DNA of 64,000 bases from JAGOUA01 sp964645655 (GCA_964645655.1 CAZXZS010000001.1:186001-250000), one strand, 5' to 3'. Counted from the first letter of the stretch, positions 1 to 8,904 are shown. Notes: generated from the sequence alone by a model not told the origin. Made by a program: numbers and translations.

Positions 1-712
1 GGCGATCCTGAAGGTTGAGATGACCAATGCCCCGAGCCTTGAGTTGGGGGACAGCGACACGCTCGAAGTCGGCCAAACGGTCCTGGCGATCGGGAACGCG
101 CTTGCCCAGTTTCAGAATAGCCTCACGAAAGGGGTTATTTCAGGGAAGAATCGCCGGTTGATCGCGGATGGGGTGGGCGGGGCGGAGATCCTGGAGGAGG
201 CGATTCAGACCGACGCGGCCATCAATCCGGGCAATTCCGGCGGTCCGCTCCTCAACCTGCGCGGCCAGGTGATCGGGGTTACGACCGCCGTTTCCGAAGG
301 TGGGCAATCACTCGGCTTCGCGATTCCCGTGAACGCCGTCAAGCAGGCCGTCGAAAGCGTCAAGCGGACGGGTCGCATCATCCGCCCCTGGCTGGGCGTC
401 CGCTACTTCATGATCGATGAGGAGCTGTCACGTCGCGATCGGCTGCCGGTGAGTGCCGGGGCCCTCATTTCGCGTGGCGCCTCACCCCGCGACCTCGCCA
501 TCGTGCCCGGATCGCCGGCCGACAAGGCGGGCATGAAGGAGAATGACATCATCATCGAGATCGGCGGGAAGGCCTTGAGCGACGATCGGAGCCTGGCCAC
601 GGCCCTCAGCCGCTTCGCGCCGGGCGATGAGGTCCAGGTGAAGGTCCTCCGCCAAGGCGAAGAAAAGACGCTTACGCTCAAGCTCGACGAACGCGCCCCC
701 GAGGACCGCTAG
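1..712 (+). CDS. HtrA/DegP-type serine protease, C-terminal part (5' end outside window)
   Basis: The reading frame is open from base 2, so the gene begins upstream and about 236 codons are visible. The motif INPGNSGGPL around residues 75-84 holds the catalytic serine of trypsin-fold HtrA proteases; the His and Asp of the triad lie upstream. A C-terminal PDZ domain follows (PGSPADKAGMKENDIIIEIGG, then a FAPGDEVQVKVLR stretch), as in DegP/DegQ/HtrA. The usual role is extracytoplasmic protein quality control. The stop codon lies inside a terminator hairpin. The family call is secure; which HtrA paralogue it is cannot be told. Confidence 0.93.
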   Translation, partial: AILKVEMTNAPSLELGDSDTLEVGQTVLAIGNALAQFQNSLTKGVISGKNRRLIADGVGGAEILEEAIQTDAAINPGNSGGPLLNLRGQVIGVTTAVSEGGQSLGFAIPVNAVKQAVESVKRTGRIIRPWLGVRYFMIDEELSRRDRLPVSAGALISRGASPRDLAIVPGSPADKAGMKENDIIIEIGGKALSDDRSLATALSRFAPGDEVQVKVLRQGEEKTLTLKLDERAPEDR

Positions 713-727
713 CCGTCCTCGGGTTTT
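698..727 (+). terminator. Intrinsic terminator of the htrA-like gene, overlapping its stop codon
   Basis: A perfect 9-bp stem (698-706 with 715-723) with an 8-nt loop is followed by TTTT. The TAG stop (710-712) sits in the loop. Confidence 0.8.
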
Positions 728-747
728 CGGTCTATCCTCTTTGGTAC

Positions 748-2166
748 ATGAAAAACGACCCCATGAAGCGGACGAAGGTGGTGTGCACGATCGGCCCCGC
801 CTGCGCCAACGAGAAGCGCCTTGAAGCGATGGTGAAGGCCGGCATGAACGTGTGCCGACTCAACTTTTCGCACGGGACCCACGAGAACCATGCCGACCTG
901 ATCGCGCTCATCCGGCGCGTTGCCAAGAAGACGGGCGAGCCGCTTGCCATCCTGCAAGACCTCCAAGGCCCCAAAATCCGTGTCGGTGAGCTGCCAAAGG
1001 AGGGGATCACCGTTCCGACCGGTTCGGAGATCACCTTCACCTCGGGGAAGATGCGTCTCCCATATGTCATTTCGGTGAGCTATCCCACGCTGGCCCGTGA
1101 TGTGGAGGTTGGGCAGCGCCTGCTGCTCGACGACGGCTTGCTCCTGGCGCGCGTCAAGCGCATCAAGGGGGAGGAGGTGCTGTGCGAGATGGAATTCGGC
1201 GGGACCTTGTTTTCCCATAAGGGGCTGAACCTGCCGGATACCGACACGTCGATTTCCGCCATGAGCGACAAGGACAAGGCCGACCTGGCCTTCGGGATCA
1301 GGCAAGGGGTCGATTTCGTCGCCCTCTCCTTCGTGCGCAAGGCGGACGATATCCGTGAATTGCGTCGCCTGATGGGAAAGAAAGGCGAGAAGATCCGCAT
1401 CATCGCGAAGATCGAGAAGCCCGAGGCCCTCACCGCCCTCGACGAGATCATGGAGGTGACCGACGGCATCATGGTCGCGCGCGGCGACTTGGGGATCGAG
1501 ATCCCCGCCGAAAAGGTGCCGCTCGCCCAGAAGGACCTGATCCGCCGCTGCCTCGACGCCGCCAAGCCCGTGATCGTGGCGACCCAGATGCTCGATTCGA
1601 TGATCCGCCAGCCCCGCGCCACGCGCGCCGAGATCTCCGACATCGCCAACGCGGCCATCGACCATACGGACGCCACCATGCTGTCGGGTGAATCGGCGAC
1701 GGGCGCGTTCCCGCTCGAATCCGTCGAGACCATGGCGAAGACGTTGCGTGAGGTCGAGCTCAGCACGCTCGATGACGTGCCGCCGCACCTGCGCCTGAAC
1801 CCTGGCGAGCCGGAAGCGGCCATGACGAACGTGGCGACGATCCTCTCGCACGCCCTTGGGGCTCGGGCGATCGTGTGCCTCACCGAATCCGGCGCCGCTG
1901 CGCGGCTGCTCTCGCGCCACCGGCCGCCGATGCCGATCTTCGCCTGCACCGAGGACCCGTGCATCGCGCGCCAGACGAACCTCTCGTGGGGCGTCACCCC
2001 GTGCCTGTTTCCCAAATGGAAAAACAAGGATAAGTGGGACCTGGAGGCGCTGGCCTGGCTGAAGAAGCAAAAATACGTCAAAACGGGCGATGACCTGATC
2101 TTCGTGGGGGGTGAGCCGTTGGGCAAGACGGGGCAGGTGCCTTGGATCGAGGTGCGGAAGGTTTAG
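748..2166 (+). CDS. pyk: Pyruvate kinase
   Basis: A 472-residue protein of normal length for pyruvate kinase, which makes pyruvate and ATP from phosphoenolpyruvate and ADP in glycolysis. It shows the N-terminal KVVCTIGPA and NFSHG motifs, the active-site stretch IRIIAKIEKPEA, the MVARGDLGIEIP motif, and the TQMLDSM and PRATRAEISDIANA signatures. ATG 748 and ATG 763 are both possible; the second begins directly at KRTKVVCTIGPA. There is no Shine-Dalgarno; a TATCCT box (733-738) lies just upstream, so a very short leader is likely. Confidence 0.97.
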   Translation: MKNDPMKRTKVVCTIGPACANEKRLEAMVKAGMNVCRLNFSHGTHENHADLIALIRRVAKKTGEPLAILQDLQGPKIRVGELPKEGITVPTGSEITFTSGKMRLPYVISVSYPTLARDVEVGQRLLLDDGLLLARVKRIKGEEVLCEMEFGGTLFSHKGLNLPDTDTSISAMSDKDKADLAFGIRQGVDFVALSFVRKADDIRELRRLMGKKGEKIRIIAKIEKPEALTALDEIMEVTDGIMVARGDLGIEIPAEKVPLAQKDLIRRCLDAAKPVIVATQMLDSMIRQPRATRAEISDIANAAIDHTDATMLSGESATGAFPLESVETMAKTLREVELSTLDDVPPHLRLNPGEPEAAMTNVATILSHALGARAIVCLTESGAAARLLSRHRPPMPIFACTEDPCIARQTNLSWGVTPCLFPKWKNKDKWDLEALAWLKKQKYVKTGDDLIFVGGEPLGKTGQVPWIEVRKV

Positions 2167-2175
2167 GAAGGGGAG

Positions 2176-2198
2176 GCGGGTCCGCGTGGCCCGCTTTT
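2176..2198 (+). terminator. Probable terminator after pyk
   Basis: GCGGG(T)CC pairs with GGCCCGC around a GCGT loop, with one bulge, followed by TTTT. The U tract is short. Confidence 0.55.
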
Positions 2199-2287
2199 CA
2201 TATCGGAAAAGAGTACAGAGACCCTGTTTTTCTGGTTTTAGAAAAAGCCTGTTTTTTCCCTATATGTAGCGAAATAGGGTCAACCCC

Positions 2288-2316
2288 TTGACAGCCTGAT
2301 TTTAGTGTGTTAAAAA
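2288..2316 (+). promoter_or_regulatory. Sigma70-type promoter for the 2385 gene
   Basis: TTGACA (2288-2293), a 17-bp spacer and TAAAAA (2311-2316) lie in an AT-rich stretch between GC-rich genes. The upstream GTG at 2307 falls inside this promoter, which argues for the ATG at 2385 as the start. Confidence 0.75.
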
Positions 2317-2384
2317 TACACTATCCGAAAGAACGGATGCGTTGCCCGCGCGCACGGTCGGGTCGCTCACCAGGAGGTGACGTC

Positions 2385-3326
2385 ATGGAACGGAACAACA
2401 ACGGCATCGGTTCGCTCGCGGGCGCTTTCCAGGCTCTGGCCAAGGCGCGCGCTACCCTCCACATCGCGGATGGCGTGTACACGCGTGTCACTCGCCCCAG
2501 CGGTCGCGACGCGGCCGTCGTCATCGGCGCCTTCGGGCGCACCCTGCAGGCCATCCGCCTCGTGGGGTCGCGGAAGCATCTCAACCTGTCCGTCCTCTGC
2601 GGCCAGGAGACCAGCGTGGTCGAGGGCTCCGCCAAGCGTCCCGTCGCGGTCCCGCGCCTGATCAACTTCGTGCGGGGTGGGGAGGCCTGCTTCGACAAGA
2701 TCGTGGCCACCATCCCCAGCGCCGCGGCCTTCCGCGCCCTCCGCGCCGCCGGCTGCCTGCCTGCCGGGGCCGAGCACGACCCCGCGCTGCCGCTCACGCT
2801 CAAGATCGACCACCTGCCGCTCGTCGACCCGCGCTGGGCCGAGCCTGCCCGGCTCGCCCGATTCCTCCGCCAGGAGGCCAATCTCATGGCCGAGCAGAAG
2901 GCGTTCAAGGACGCCGGCATCGAGCCCGCCCCCGCCAAGGGGACCGGCTTCACCGAGGCGTCGGGCCGGCCCTTCTACAAGGAAGACCGTACCAAGTCCC
3001 CGCTGCCCGCCCCCGTCGAAGCGCCGCCCACGCGCGTCGAATTCGGCCTGGTCGATTACGTCCCGGCCTTCAAGGGGCCCGAGCGCCTCACGCCCGTCAA
3101 GGCGTCCGAGCGGCTCCGCGACATCGAGCGGGCTCTGGTCAGCGTGCGCCTGTCGATCTCGCTGGTCGCCATCGCGTTCGAGCGCAAGCCCGGGTCCCTC
3201 GCCTGGACCGATCCCAAGCCCTTCGGCAAGTCGGGCAAGGCCTTCTCGCAGGAGGTCTCCATCGGCAAGCTCGTGGTCCGGTGCGTGCGTACCGTTCCCA
3301 TCCCGACGGCTGCCGCGGCCGCCTGA
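2385..3326 (+). CDS. Conserved-looking hypothetical protein (313 aa)
   Basis: I do not recognise this family. The start at ATG 2385 follows a strong CAGGAGGT Shine-Dalgarno; the reading frame is open further upstream but that part is promoter. The protein seems soluble, with no signal peptide or clear membrane helix. The middle (about residues 180-220) is rich in Pro, Ala and Lys and is probably a linker between an N-terminal alpha/beta region and a C-terminal region (about 225-305). It ends in an Ala-rich tail. It has its own promoter and a strong terminator, so it is monocistronic. Confidence 0.75.
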   Translation: MERNNNGIGSLAGAFQALAKARATLHIADGVYTRVTRPSGRDAAVVIGAFGRTLQAIRLVGSRKHLNLSVLCGQETSVVEGSAKRPVAVPRLINFVRGGEACFDKIVATIPSAAAFRALRAAGCLPAGAEHDPALPLTLKIDHLPLVDPRWAEPARLARFLRQEANLMAEQKAFKDAGIEPAPAKGTGFTEASGRPFYKEDRTKSPLPAPVEAPPTRVEFGLVDYVPAFKGPERLTPVKASERLRDIERALVSVRLSISLVAIAFERKPGSLAWTDPKPFGKSGKAFSQEVSIGKLVVRCVRTVPIPTAAAAA

Positions 3327-3333
3327 GCTTCTC

Positions 3334-3361
3334 CCCTGATCGAGCGATCAGGGTCTTTTTT
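3334..3361 (+). terminator. Intrinsic terminator
   Basis: CCCTGATC and GATCAGGG form an 8-bp stem with a 4-nt loop, followed by TCTTTTTT. Confidence 0.88.
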
Positions 3362-3417
3362 ATGCCGTTCCCGCATCCGTTTTCTTTTTTGCCCGGTCCC
3401 TGCTACGGTGGATCCCT

Positions 3418-3816
3418 ATGCTCGCTCTCTTGCTTGCCTCGCTCCCATGGATCGCGCTTGTGCTCGGCCTGGTCGCCTCCTATTTCTTTTTCGTCGGTCT
3501 CTTTTTTTGGAGAACGGGTGTGGTCTACGCGTACGGTCGGGTCGTGGAAAACCGCGAGGATCCCGAGGGATGGACCCCGATCATCGCTTTCCAGGAGAAG
3601 GGGAAAGAATACCGTTTCCCTGTCGCCATCCGTGGCGGCGGGACGCCTTGGCCGATTGGGTCTGAACGCATCGTCCGTTTCCCTTCCTACGATCCGACGA
3701 AGGCGGCGGTCGACGACTCTCTCCATCGTTGGCGGTCAGCGGCACTGTTCGCCCTGCCGGCTTCGTCGCTCTTCCTGATTTGGATCATCTTGCGGCTGCT
3801 GCTCCCGATTCTTTAG
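3418..3816 (+). CDS. DUF3592-like membrane protein
   Basis: A 132-residue protein with two membrane helices (about residues 3-30 and 108-131) flanking a small beta-rich segment (about 35-100). This is the layout of the DUF3592 family, whose function is unknown. The start ATG has no Shine-Dalgarno; an extended -10 (TGC TACGGT, 3401-3409) ends 8 nt before it, so the mRNA is probably leaderless. It is monocistronic between two terminators. Confidence 0.8.
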   Translation: MLALLLASLPWIALVLGLVASYFFFVGLFFWRTGVVYAYGRVVENREDPEGWTPIIAFQEKGKEYRFPVAIRGGGTPWPIGSERIVRFPSYDPTKAAVDDSLHRWRSAALFALPASSLFLIWIILRLLLPIL

Positions 3817-3840
3817 GGCGGTGGGCTCCTTAGCGGTCTA

Positions 3841-3877
3841 AAAACCGGCTCAGCGTCGTGCTGAGCCGGTTTTTTTT
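3841..3877. terminator. Bidirectional terminator between convergent genes
   Basis: An 11-bp stem (3844-3854 with 3860-3870) and a 5-nt loop are flanked by AAAA on the left and T8 on the right, so it can serve both the 3418 gene (+) and the 3893 gene (-). Confidence 0.9.
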
Positions 3878-3892
3878 CATGAGGGACGAACC

Positions 3893-4690
3893 CTAGAAAC
3901 GACCGCCCCGACCGCCCTGTCCGCGGAAGCCGCCCCGACCGCCGCGTGGGCCTCCCTGGCCCATCATGCCCATGTCGCCACGGGCCTCCGGAAGGCGGAA
4001 GAACCCGTCCGGGATGCCGTTGGACGTCGCCCAGGCCTTCCAGGTTGCGACCTGAGCCGTGACGGCCGCCGCACGTTCCGCAGGCGTCTTGTCTTTCAGG
4101 CCGTCAAGGAAGGTCTTGATCTCCGCCTGTTTCGCGGTGATCAGGTCGGCTTGCGCTTGGGTCAGCTTGCCATCGGTGACGGCTTGCGTGAGGAGCTCCT
4201 TGGGATCGCGCATGCCGCCGCGTCCCGGTCCGCCTGGACCCCCGTGGCCGAAGCCGGGGTTGAGGTATTCATGCGGGATATTGTTGCTCGCCGCCCAGGT
4301 CTTGAGGTTGTCCATGGCGGTCTTGCGGGCTGCCTCGGCTTCCTCGCGGGTTTTGCCCTTCAGGCTTTCCATGACCGTTTTGAGCTCTTGCTGTTTCGCG
4401 ACGATCTGGTCGGCTTGGGCTTGCGTGAGTTTGCCGTCCTTGACCGCCTGTTCAAGCCGCGCTTTGGCTTCTTGGAGCCGATTCGCTTCCATGGCCTGGC
4501 GGTTCTCGTCGAAGACGGCCTGGATGTCGGTGGCATTCAAATTGAATTTTTTGGCTAACGCTTGGACGAGCGTGGCCATGCGGGTGTCGCCGGGGTGTGG
4601 ATTCGCGGCCGCTTGCGTCAGGCTGACGCCCGCGCCAGTGAGGCCGACCGCGCCGACGGCGGCGATGAGGAACCGTTTCGCTTGATTCAT
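3893..4690 (-). CDS. Secreted protein with two DUF2680-like repeats and a Gly/Arg-rich tail
   Basis: The start chosen is ATG 4690, which begins a signal peptide (MNQAKRFLIAAVGAVGLTGA, then an Ala-rich cleavage region). The upstream extension is basic and not membrane-like. Two related helical units follow (about residues 65-135 and 160-230), each with DGKLTQAQAD, an AKQ-E-KT segment and a W-A-SN-IP ending. These resemble DUF2680 proteins of unknown function. The two units are joined and followed by Gly-rich linkers, and the C terminus is Gly/Arg-rich. It lies next to a two-component system, which suggests envelope stress or ligand sensing, but this is inference. Confidence 0.8.
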   Translation of the reverse strand: MNQAKRFLIAAVGAVGLTGAGVSLTQAAANPHPGDTRMATLVQALAKKFNLNATDIQAVFDENRQAMEANRLQEAKARLEQAVKDGKLTQAQADQIVAKQQELKTVMESLKGKTREEAEAARKTAMDNLKTWAASNNIPHEYLNPGFGHGGPGGPGRGGMRDPKELLTQAVTDGKLTQAQADLITAKQAEIKTFLDGLKDKTPAERAAAVTAQVATWKAWATSNGIPDGFFRLPEARGDMGMMGQGGPRGGRGGFRGQGGRGGRF

Positions 4691-4930
4691 ATCTTGAAGG
4701 AAGATGACGAATAAAGCTCTTTCGCTGGGATCGGGAGGGCGCGCGGCACGGGTGGGCATGACGCGGGGCCGTGGCGACCCCAGCAAGCAGAGGGCTGATC
4801 GGAGGCCTCGTTTCGCGGGCGTGGCCCAGGCGCAAGACGCGTCCAGGTCGGCTCGGGAGCGGAGGGGGAGGCAGGACGCCTCCCGTTTCCTCGATCATGT
4901 TCCTACGTTAGCAAAGGGGTCGTGAAGCAA

Positions 4931-5974
4931 TCATGAAGCCGGTACGAACGGGATGCTCAGGGTGATGGTCGTGCCAACGTCGATGGCGCTATCGATCTTG
5001 AGCGTGCCGCGCAGCCGCTCAAGCGAGGCACGGGTGATCGCGAGGCCGAGGCCGCTGCCGCCGGTCTGGCGTGAGCGGCTCGCGTCCACGCGATAGAAGC
5101 GGTCGAAGATGCGTTCGAGATCTTCTGCGGCGATGCCGATGCCGGTGTCCTTGATCGTGAGGATCGCCTCGCGGCCGTCCTGATCGAGCGCGACGGTGAC
5201 GCTTCCGCCGGGGCGGTTATAGAGGATCGCGTTTTTCGTCACGTTCTCGAAGGCTTGGCGGAAGGGCTCTTCGGGCACGAGCCAAGTGGCGGCGATTTCC
5301 GTTGGGGAAGCGAATGAGAGCGTCACGTTTTGGGTCTCGGCGAGACGGCTCAGGCGTTCCACGGAAGCTTGCATGAGGCGGTGCATGTCTGTCATTTTTT
5401 CGGCTTGGTTGAGGGAAGATTCCTCGTCCAGGCGAGATAGGCGCAGCAGGTCGCGGACGAGGTGGGACATGCGGCCTACCTCTTCGAGATGGCTGTCGAT
5501 CTGTTCGCGCTGTGCCGACGTGGCTCCGTTCCGGGCGTTTTCCAGGTCGGTCTGCAGGATGGCGAGCGGCGTACGGAGCTCGTGCGAGGCATCGCCGAGG
5601 AAGCGGCGTTGCCGTTCATACGCGGCCTGGATGGGCGCGAGCGTGAGGCCCGCCAACCAATAGCTGAGGACGCCCGCCACGGCGAGCAGGAAGCCGTTCA
5701 CGATGAGAAGCGCATTGATGAGGTCGGCCCGCACCTCTTCCGCGCGCGGCGTGAGAAGCTCTTGGGGGATCGCGGCCGGTGGGCGTGGCGGGAAACGGGC
5801 AAAACGGCGCTCGAGACGGCTGGAAAAGGCGGAATAGGTGATGCTGCTCGAGATGAGGAGGATGCAGGCGAGAAGGGCCGTATAGATGAGCGTCAACCGG
5901 CCTTGGGCGCCGCGGAACCGACCGCTAAGCAAGGCGATACCCTTTTCCCCAGACGGTCTTAAGACGACGGGCAT
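4931..5974 (-). CDS. Membrane sensor histidine kinase
   Basis: A 347-residue kinase with two membrane helices (about residues 27-48 and 88-110) around a very short extracytoplasmic segment. The HisKA domain has phosphoacceptor His131 in DASHELRTPLA, and the HATPase domain has N-box (NVTKNAILYN), G1 (DTGIGI) and G2 (GGSGLGLAI) motifs. It pairs with the response regulator immediately upstream. Start choice is uncertain: ATG 5974 overlaps the regulator by 50 nt, while a TTG at 5932 with GGGGAAAAGG upstream would overlap by only 8 nt. The small sensor loop suggests it senses the membrane or a partner protein, possibly the 3893 product. Confidence 0.93.
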   Translation of the reverse strand: MPVVLRPSGEKGIALLSGRFRGAQGRLTLIYTALLACILLISSSITYSAFSSRLERRFARFPPRPPAAIPQELLTPRAEEVRADLINALLIVNGFLLAVAGVLSYWLAGLTLAPIQAAYERQRRFLGDASHELRTPLAILQTDLENARNGATSAQREQIDSHLEEVGRMSHLVRDLLRLSRLDEESSLNQAEKMTDMHRLMQASVERLSRLAETQNVTLSFASPTEIAATWLVPEEPFRQAFENVTKNAILYNRPGGSVTVALDQDGREAILTIKDTGIGIAAEDLERIFDRFYRVDASRSRQTGGSGLGLAITRASLERLRGTLKIDSAIDVGTTITLSIPFVPAS

Positions 5975-6587
5975 AGGCGGGCGGGAGTTTCTTACGGAGG
6001 TTCTTTAGGTGGACGTCGACGACGTTGCTGAACGAGTCGAAGAACTGGTCCCAGACGTGGTCGAGCAGGTCTTGGCGGGTGACGACGGCCCCTTTCTTGC
6101 GCAGGAAGTATTCCAGGATGCCGTATTCGCGTAAGGTCAAGGGAATTTCCTTGCCGCCGACCGTGACCTGTTGGGACGTTGGGTCGAGCTTGAGCTCGTC
6201 GAGGGCGAGGATCGGGGTGATGCCCGTCGGTGGGCGACGGAGCAGGGTACGAAGGCGTGCGGCCAGCTCATCGAAGGAAAACGGTTTCACGAGATAGTCG
6301 TCGGCGCCAAGATCGAGGCCTTGGACCGTGTCTTCGGTGCTGTCTTTCGCGGTGAGGAAGAGGACCGGGGTTTGGATGCCGCCCTGGCGGAGCCGGCGGC
6401 ACACGTCGAAGCCGTCCCGTTTGGGGAGCATCACGTCCAGGATCACCACGTCATACCCGTTCAACCGGGCCATGGTCTCGCCCGTTTCGCCGTCAAAGGC
6501 GAAATCTACGGCATAGCCGCGCTGTTGGAGGCCCGTGACCAGGCCCTTGTTGAGTTTCGGCTCGTCCTCGACGACCAGGAGTTTCAT
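5925..6587 (-). CDS. OmpR/PhoB-family response regulator
   Basis: A 220-residue regulator with a receiver domain (residues 1-115: acidic pair Glu7/Asp8, phosphoacceptor Asp51 in VVILDVMLP, Thr79, Lys101) and a C-terminal winged-helix DNA-binding domain ending in VWGKGYRLA, typical of the OmpR class. It is the first gene of the operon with the histidine kinase. The target is not visible; the adjacent secreted DUF2680-like gene is a natural candidate. Confidence 0.95.
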   Translation of the reverse strand: MKLLVVEDEPKLNKGLVTGLQQRGYAVDFAFDGETGETMARLNGYDVVILDVMLPKRDGFDVCRRLRQGGIQTPVLFLTAKDSTEDTVQGLDLGADDYLVKPFSFDELAARLRTLLRRPPTGITPILALDELKLDPTSQQVTVGGKEIPLTLREYGILEYFLRKKGAVVTRQDLLDHVWDQFFDSFSNVVDVHLKNLRKKLPPAYARRLKTVWGKGYRLA

Positions 6588-6709
6588 ATGGATACGGTAG
6601 GATGATAGCGCGAAAAGATGAAGGGGGTGTGAAGATGGGGCCTTGTGGTTCCGTCCTGGGCTGGACCGTTCGCCCGATCTTTGCTACCGTCGCCCCTGGA
6701 GGTTTTCTG

Positions 6710-7501
6710 ATGGGTTCCACACGCCAAGGTTCTGAAAAGGCCCTGATCATCGGCGGGACGCGTGGTCTCGGCTATTGCCTCGCGGAGCTCCTGTTCGAGC
6801 GGGGGATCGTGTCGGTCCTCGTGGGCCGGCCGCGCGCGGACGCCGAGCCGCTCATGCTCGGCCGCGGCTCGGTGCGACGGACGGTCCAGCCGCTCCGGAT
6901 GACCTTCGCGACGCCCATCGGCGCCGCGGACCTGATCCGTCGGGCCGCCGACGGGCACCCCGACCGTCTCACCCACCTGATCTACGCCGCTGGGCAGCAC
7001 GGCGTCTCGCCGCTCCGGACGCAGCCGTCCAAGACCATCCGTGACCTGGTCGACGGCGGCCTCAACGGGCTCATCTACATCCTGCAGGCGCTCCTCGCCG
7101 CCCGTTCGCCCGATCTGCCCCTGCGCATCACCCTCATCGCCGGCCCGGCGACGAACATCATCGGTCGCCAGCCGGTGTTCGACGCCGTCAAGGCGGCCCA
7201 GGTCGAGCTCCTGCGCTCGCTGTTCCCGACACTGCCCGATGGTTCCACGGTCCTGATCGTCCATCCCGACCCCATGGATACGGCCTTCTGGGAGGGGAGC
7301 GGGGTCAACACGAAAGGGTTCGTCGCTCCGGGACCGGTCGCCAGCCAGGTCTGGGGTGAGCTGGAAGCGCAACGCAAGGGACGGGTCCCCGCGTTCCACC
7401 AGGTCCACATCCACGCCGAAGACCCGGGGCGTGAGCGGCTCGACATCCGCATCCTGGAGGTGACCCGTACGCGAGGTCGACACGGTCTGACGTCCGGCTG
7501 A
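6710..7501 (+). CDS. SDR-fold protein with an altered active site
   Basis: A 263-residue protein with a Rossmann nucleotide-binding motif (GGTRGLG, residues 15-21), a YAAG motif (92-95, equivalent to NNAG) and Asn119. This is the short-chain dehydrogenase/reductase layout. In the catalytic YxxxK position there is Phe157 with Lys161, so the usual Tyr is missing and the protein may bind a dinucleotide without classic oxidoreductase chemistry. The start ATG 6710 has GGAGG upstream; the open frame back to 6602 is not supported. An extended -10 (TGC TACCGT, 6682-6690) precedes the Shine-Dalgarno. Confidence 0.85.
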   Translation: MGSTRQGSEKALIIGGTRGLGYCLAELLFERGIVSVLVGRPRADAEPLMLGRGSVRRTVQPLRMTFATPIGAADLIRRAADGHPDRLTHLIYAAGQHGVSPLRTQPSKTIRDLVDGGLNGLIYILQALLAARSPDLPLRITLIAGPATNIIGRQPVFDAVKAAQVELLRSLFPTLPDGSTVLIVHPDPMDTAFWEGSGVNTKGFVAPGPVASQVWGELEAQRKGRVPAFHQVHIHAEDPGRERLDIRILEVTRTRGRHGLTSG

Positions 7502-7520
7502 GAAGCCGGGCTTTTCTTTT
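7494..7520 (+). terminator. Intrinsic terminator overlapping the SDR stop codon
   Basis: CCGGCT and AGCCGG form the stem around a GAGA loop, followed by CTTTTCTTTT. Confidence 0.75.
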
Positions 7521-7563
7521 GGGGAACATGGATCGCTTTTCGTGAGGGGGGGCTTTCTGGCCA

Positions 7564-8904
7564 TCAGAAGACGGCCTTGGCTGCGCGATCCCACGCGTCC
7601 GTCGCGTGGACGCCGTTTCTTTCCTGCTCCTCAATCGCATGAAACCCGATCCGATCCGGCGCCTCCTGGTCGAGCCCGATCATCTGGCCGCGGATGACGG
7701 CGCCGCGCCCGTATTTTTCTTGGATCTGGTCGAGGGCTTGCGTGAGCCGCTGCTTGCGTTCCGTCGCTGGGAGCTGGAAGAGGGGTCCCCCTAGGCGGGC
7801 GGCCTGTTCCAGGGCTCCGAGCGGGCCAAACGTCACGTCCAGGAAGGAGATGGGGGTTTCGCCGTCCCACGCTTCGTCGAACGCGCGCAAGGCCTCATCG
7901 GTTAGGCTGAACCGGTCCCAGAGGGGTTCAGGGAAGGTCCGATACGCGCTTTGCATGTTCTGCTGTCGCCAGCGTTTCGTTTTTTGAGAGGGGGTGTTTT
8001 CCGCATATGTCCCGATGCTGACGCGGACCCCGTGCGCCTGCCGTCCGGCCTGCCGGATCCGCCAGCTCGCCTTCTCGACCAGCTTCAGGAAGACGGCTAG
8101 CGTCCGGCCGCGCGCGTACACGTCGCGCGGGACGCAATAGGAATGCCCGATCGATTGGGGCGGGGAAGCCACGTCTTCGATCGTCGAGCCCGTGCAGCCT
8201 TGCAGCTCGGCTTGCAGGAGCGCGAGCGGCTTGCCGTGCAGGCGAAGCAGGTTTTCCGTCGGGTAATCGACGAACTCCAGGAGGGTGAAGATGCCGAGGC
8301 GGTTCAGCAGCCGGGCGTGGCGCGTACCGATGCCCGCGACGTCGGTGAGGGCGTGGAGGGCGAGGAAGTCACGGGCCGAGGCCCGCGAGACCATGGTGAA
8401 CCCATTCGGCTTCTCGTGGTCCGACGCGAGCTTGGCGAGGGCTTTCGTGGGCGCGACCCCGATCGAGCAGGTGAGGACGGGGCCGATCTCCTGGCGGATC
8501 CGTTCTTTCACGCGTAGGAGCGGGTCGATGAGGGCGAGCTCATCGGCGTACCAGTCCGTGAAATCCACGAAGGCCTCGTCGATGGAATACGGTTCGACGC
8601 GATCGCTCAGCTCGCGCAGGAGGGCGAACACGCGTCCCGAGACCGAGCGGTATTTCACGGGATCGGCCTGGAGGAAGCGCATCTCGGGGACCCGTTGTTT
8701 CGCCATCTCGATGGTCATGCCCGTCCGCACGCCCAGCCGTTTCGCGGTGACCGAAGCGGCCAGGATGCAGCTGTGCTTGCCGAGATAGCTGCACACCCCG
8801 AGCGGCCGGTCGCGTAGGGTGCGGTTGGCCTGCTGCTCGACGCTCGCGAAGAAGGTGTTCATGTCGAGGTGGGCGATCAGGCGCCGCGAGGGCAGGAGGG
8901 TCAT
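7564..8904 (-). CDS. dinB: Y-family DNA polymerase (DinB/UmuC-like)
   Basis: A 446-residue translesion polymerase. Catalytic residues are visible: Asp14 in HLDMNTFFASVE and Asp109-Glu110 in YSIDEAF. Thumb (helix-hairpin-helix around GIGTRHARLLNRLG) and little-finger regions follow. The C terminus is longer than in E. coli Pol IV and has no obvious QLxLF clamp motif, though a PLFQL stretch is present. The start ATG 8904 overlaps the stop of the upstream small gene by ATGA, so translation is coupled. Expected role: DNA synthesis past lesions. Pol IV versus UmuC-like cannot be settled by eye. Confidence 0.93.
   Translation of the reverse strand: MTLLPSRRLIAHLDMNTFFASVEQQANRTLRDRPLGVCSYLGKHSCILAASVTAKRLGVRTGMTIEMAKQRVPEMRFLQADPVKYRSVSGRVFALLRELSDRVEPYSIDEAFVDFTDWYADELALIDPLLRVKERIRQEIGPVLTCSIGVAPTKALAKLASDHEKPNGFTMVSRASARDFLALHALTDVAGIGTRHARLLNRLGIFTLLEFVDYPTENLLRLHGKPLALLQAELQGCTGSTIEDVASPPQSIGHSYCVPRDVYARGRTLAVFLKLVEKASWRIRQAGRQAHGVRVSIGTYAENTPSQKTKRWRQQNMQSAYRTFPEPLWDRFSLTDEALRAFDEAWDGETPISFLDVTFGPLGALEQAARLGGPLFQLPATERKQRLTQALDQIQEKYGRGAVIRGQMIGLDQEAPDRIGFHAIEEQERNGVHATDAWDRAAKAVF

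Noticed and set aside
709..2070. Long minus-strand frame opposite pyruvate kinase
   Set aside because: Antisense to a certain gene; rich in Arg, Gly and His with no motif, typical of GC-rich shadow frames.
2307..2384. GTG start extending the 2385 gene
   Set aside because: Lies on the -10 box of a good promoter, whereas ATG 2385 has a strong Shine-Dalgarno.
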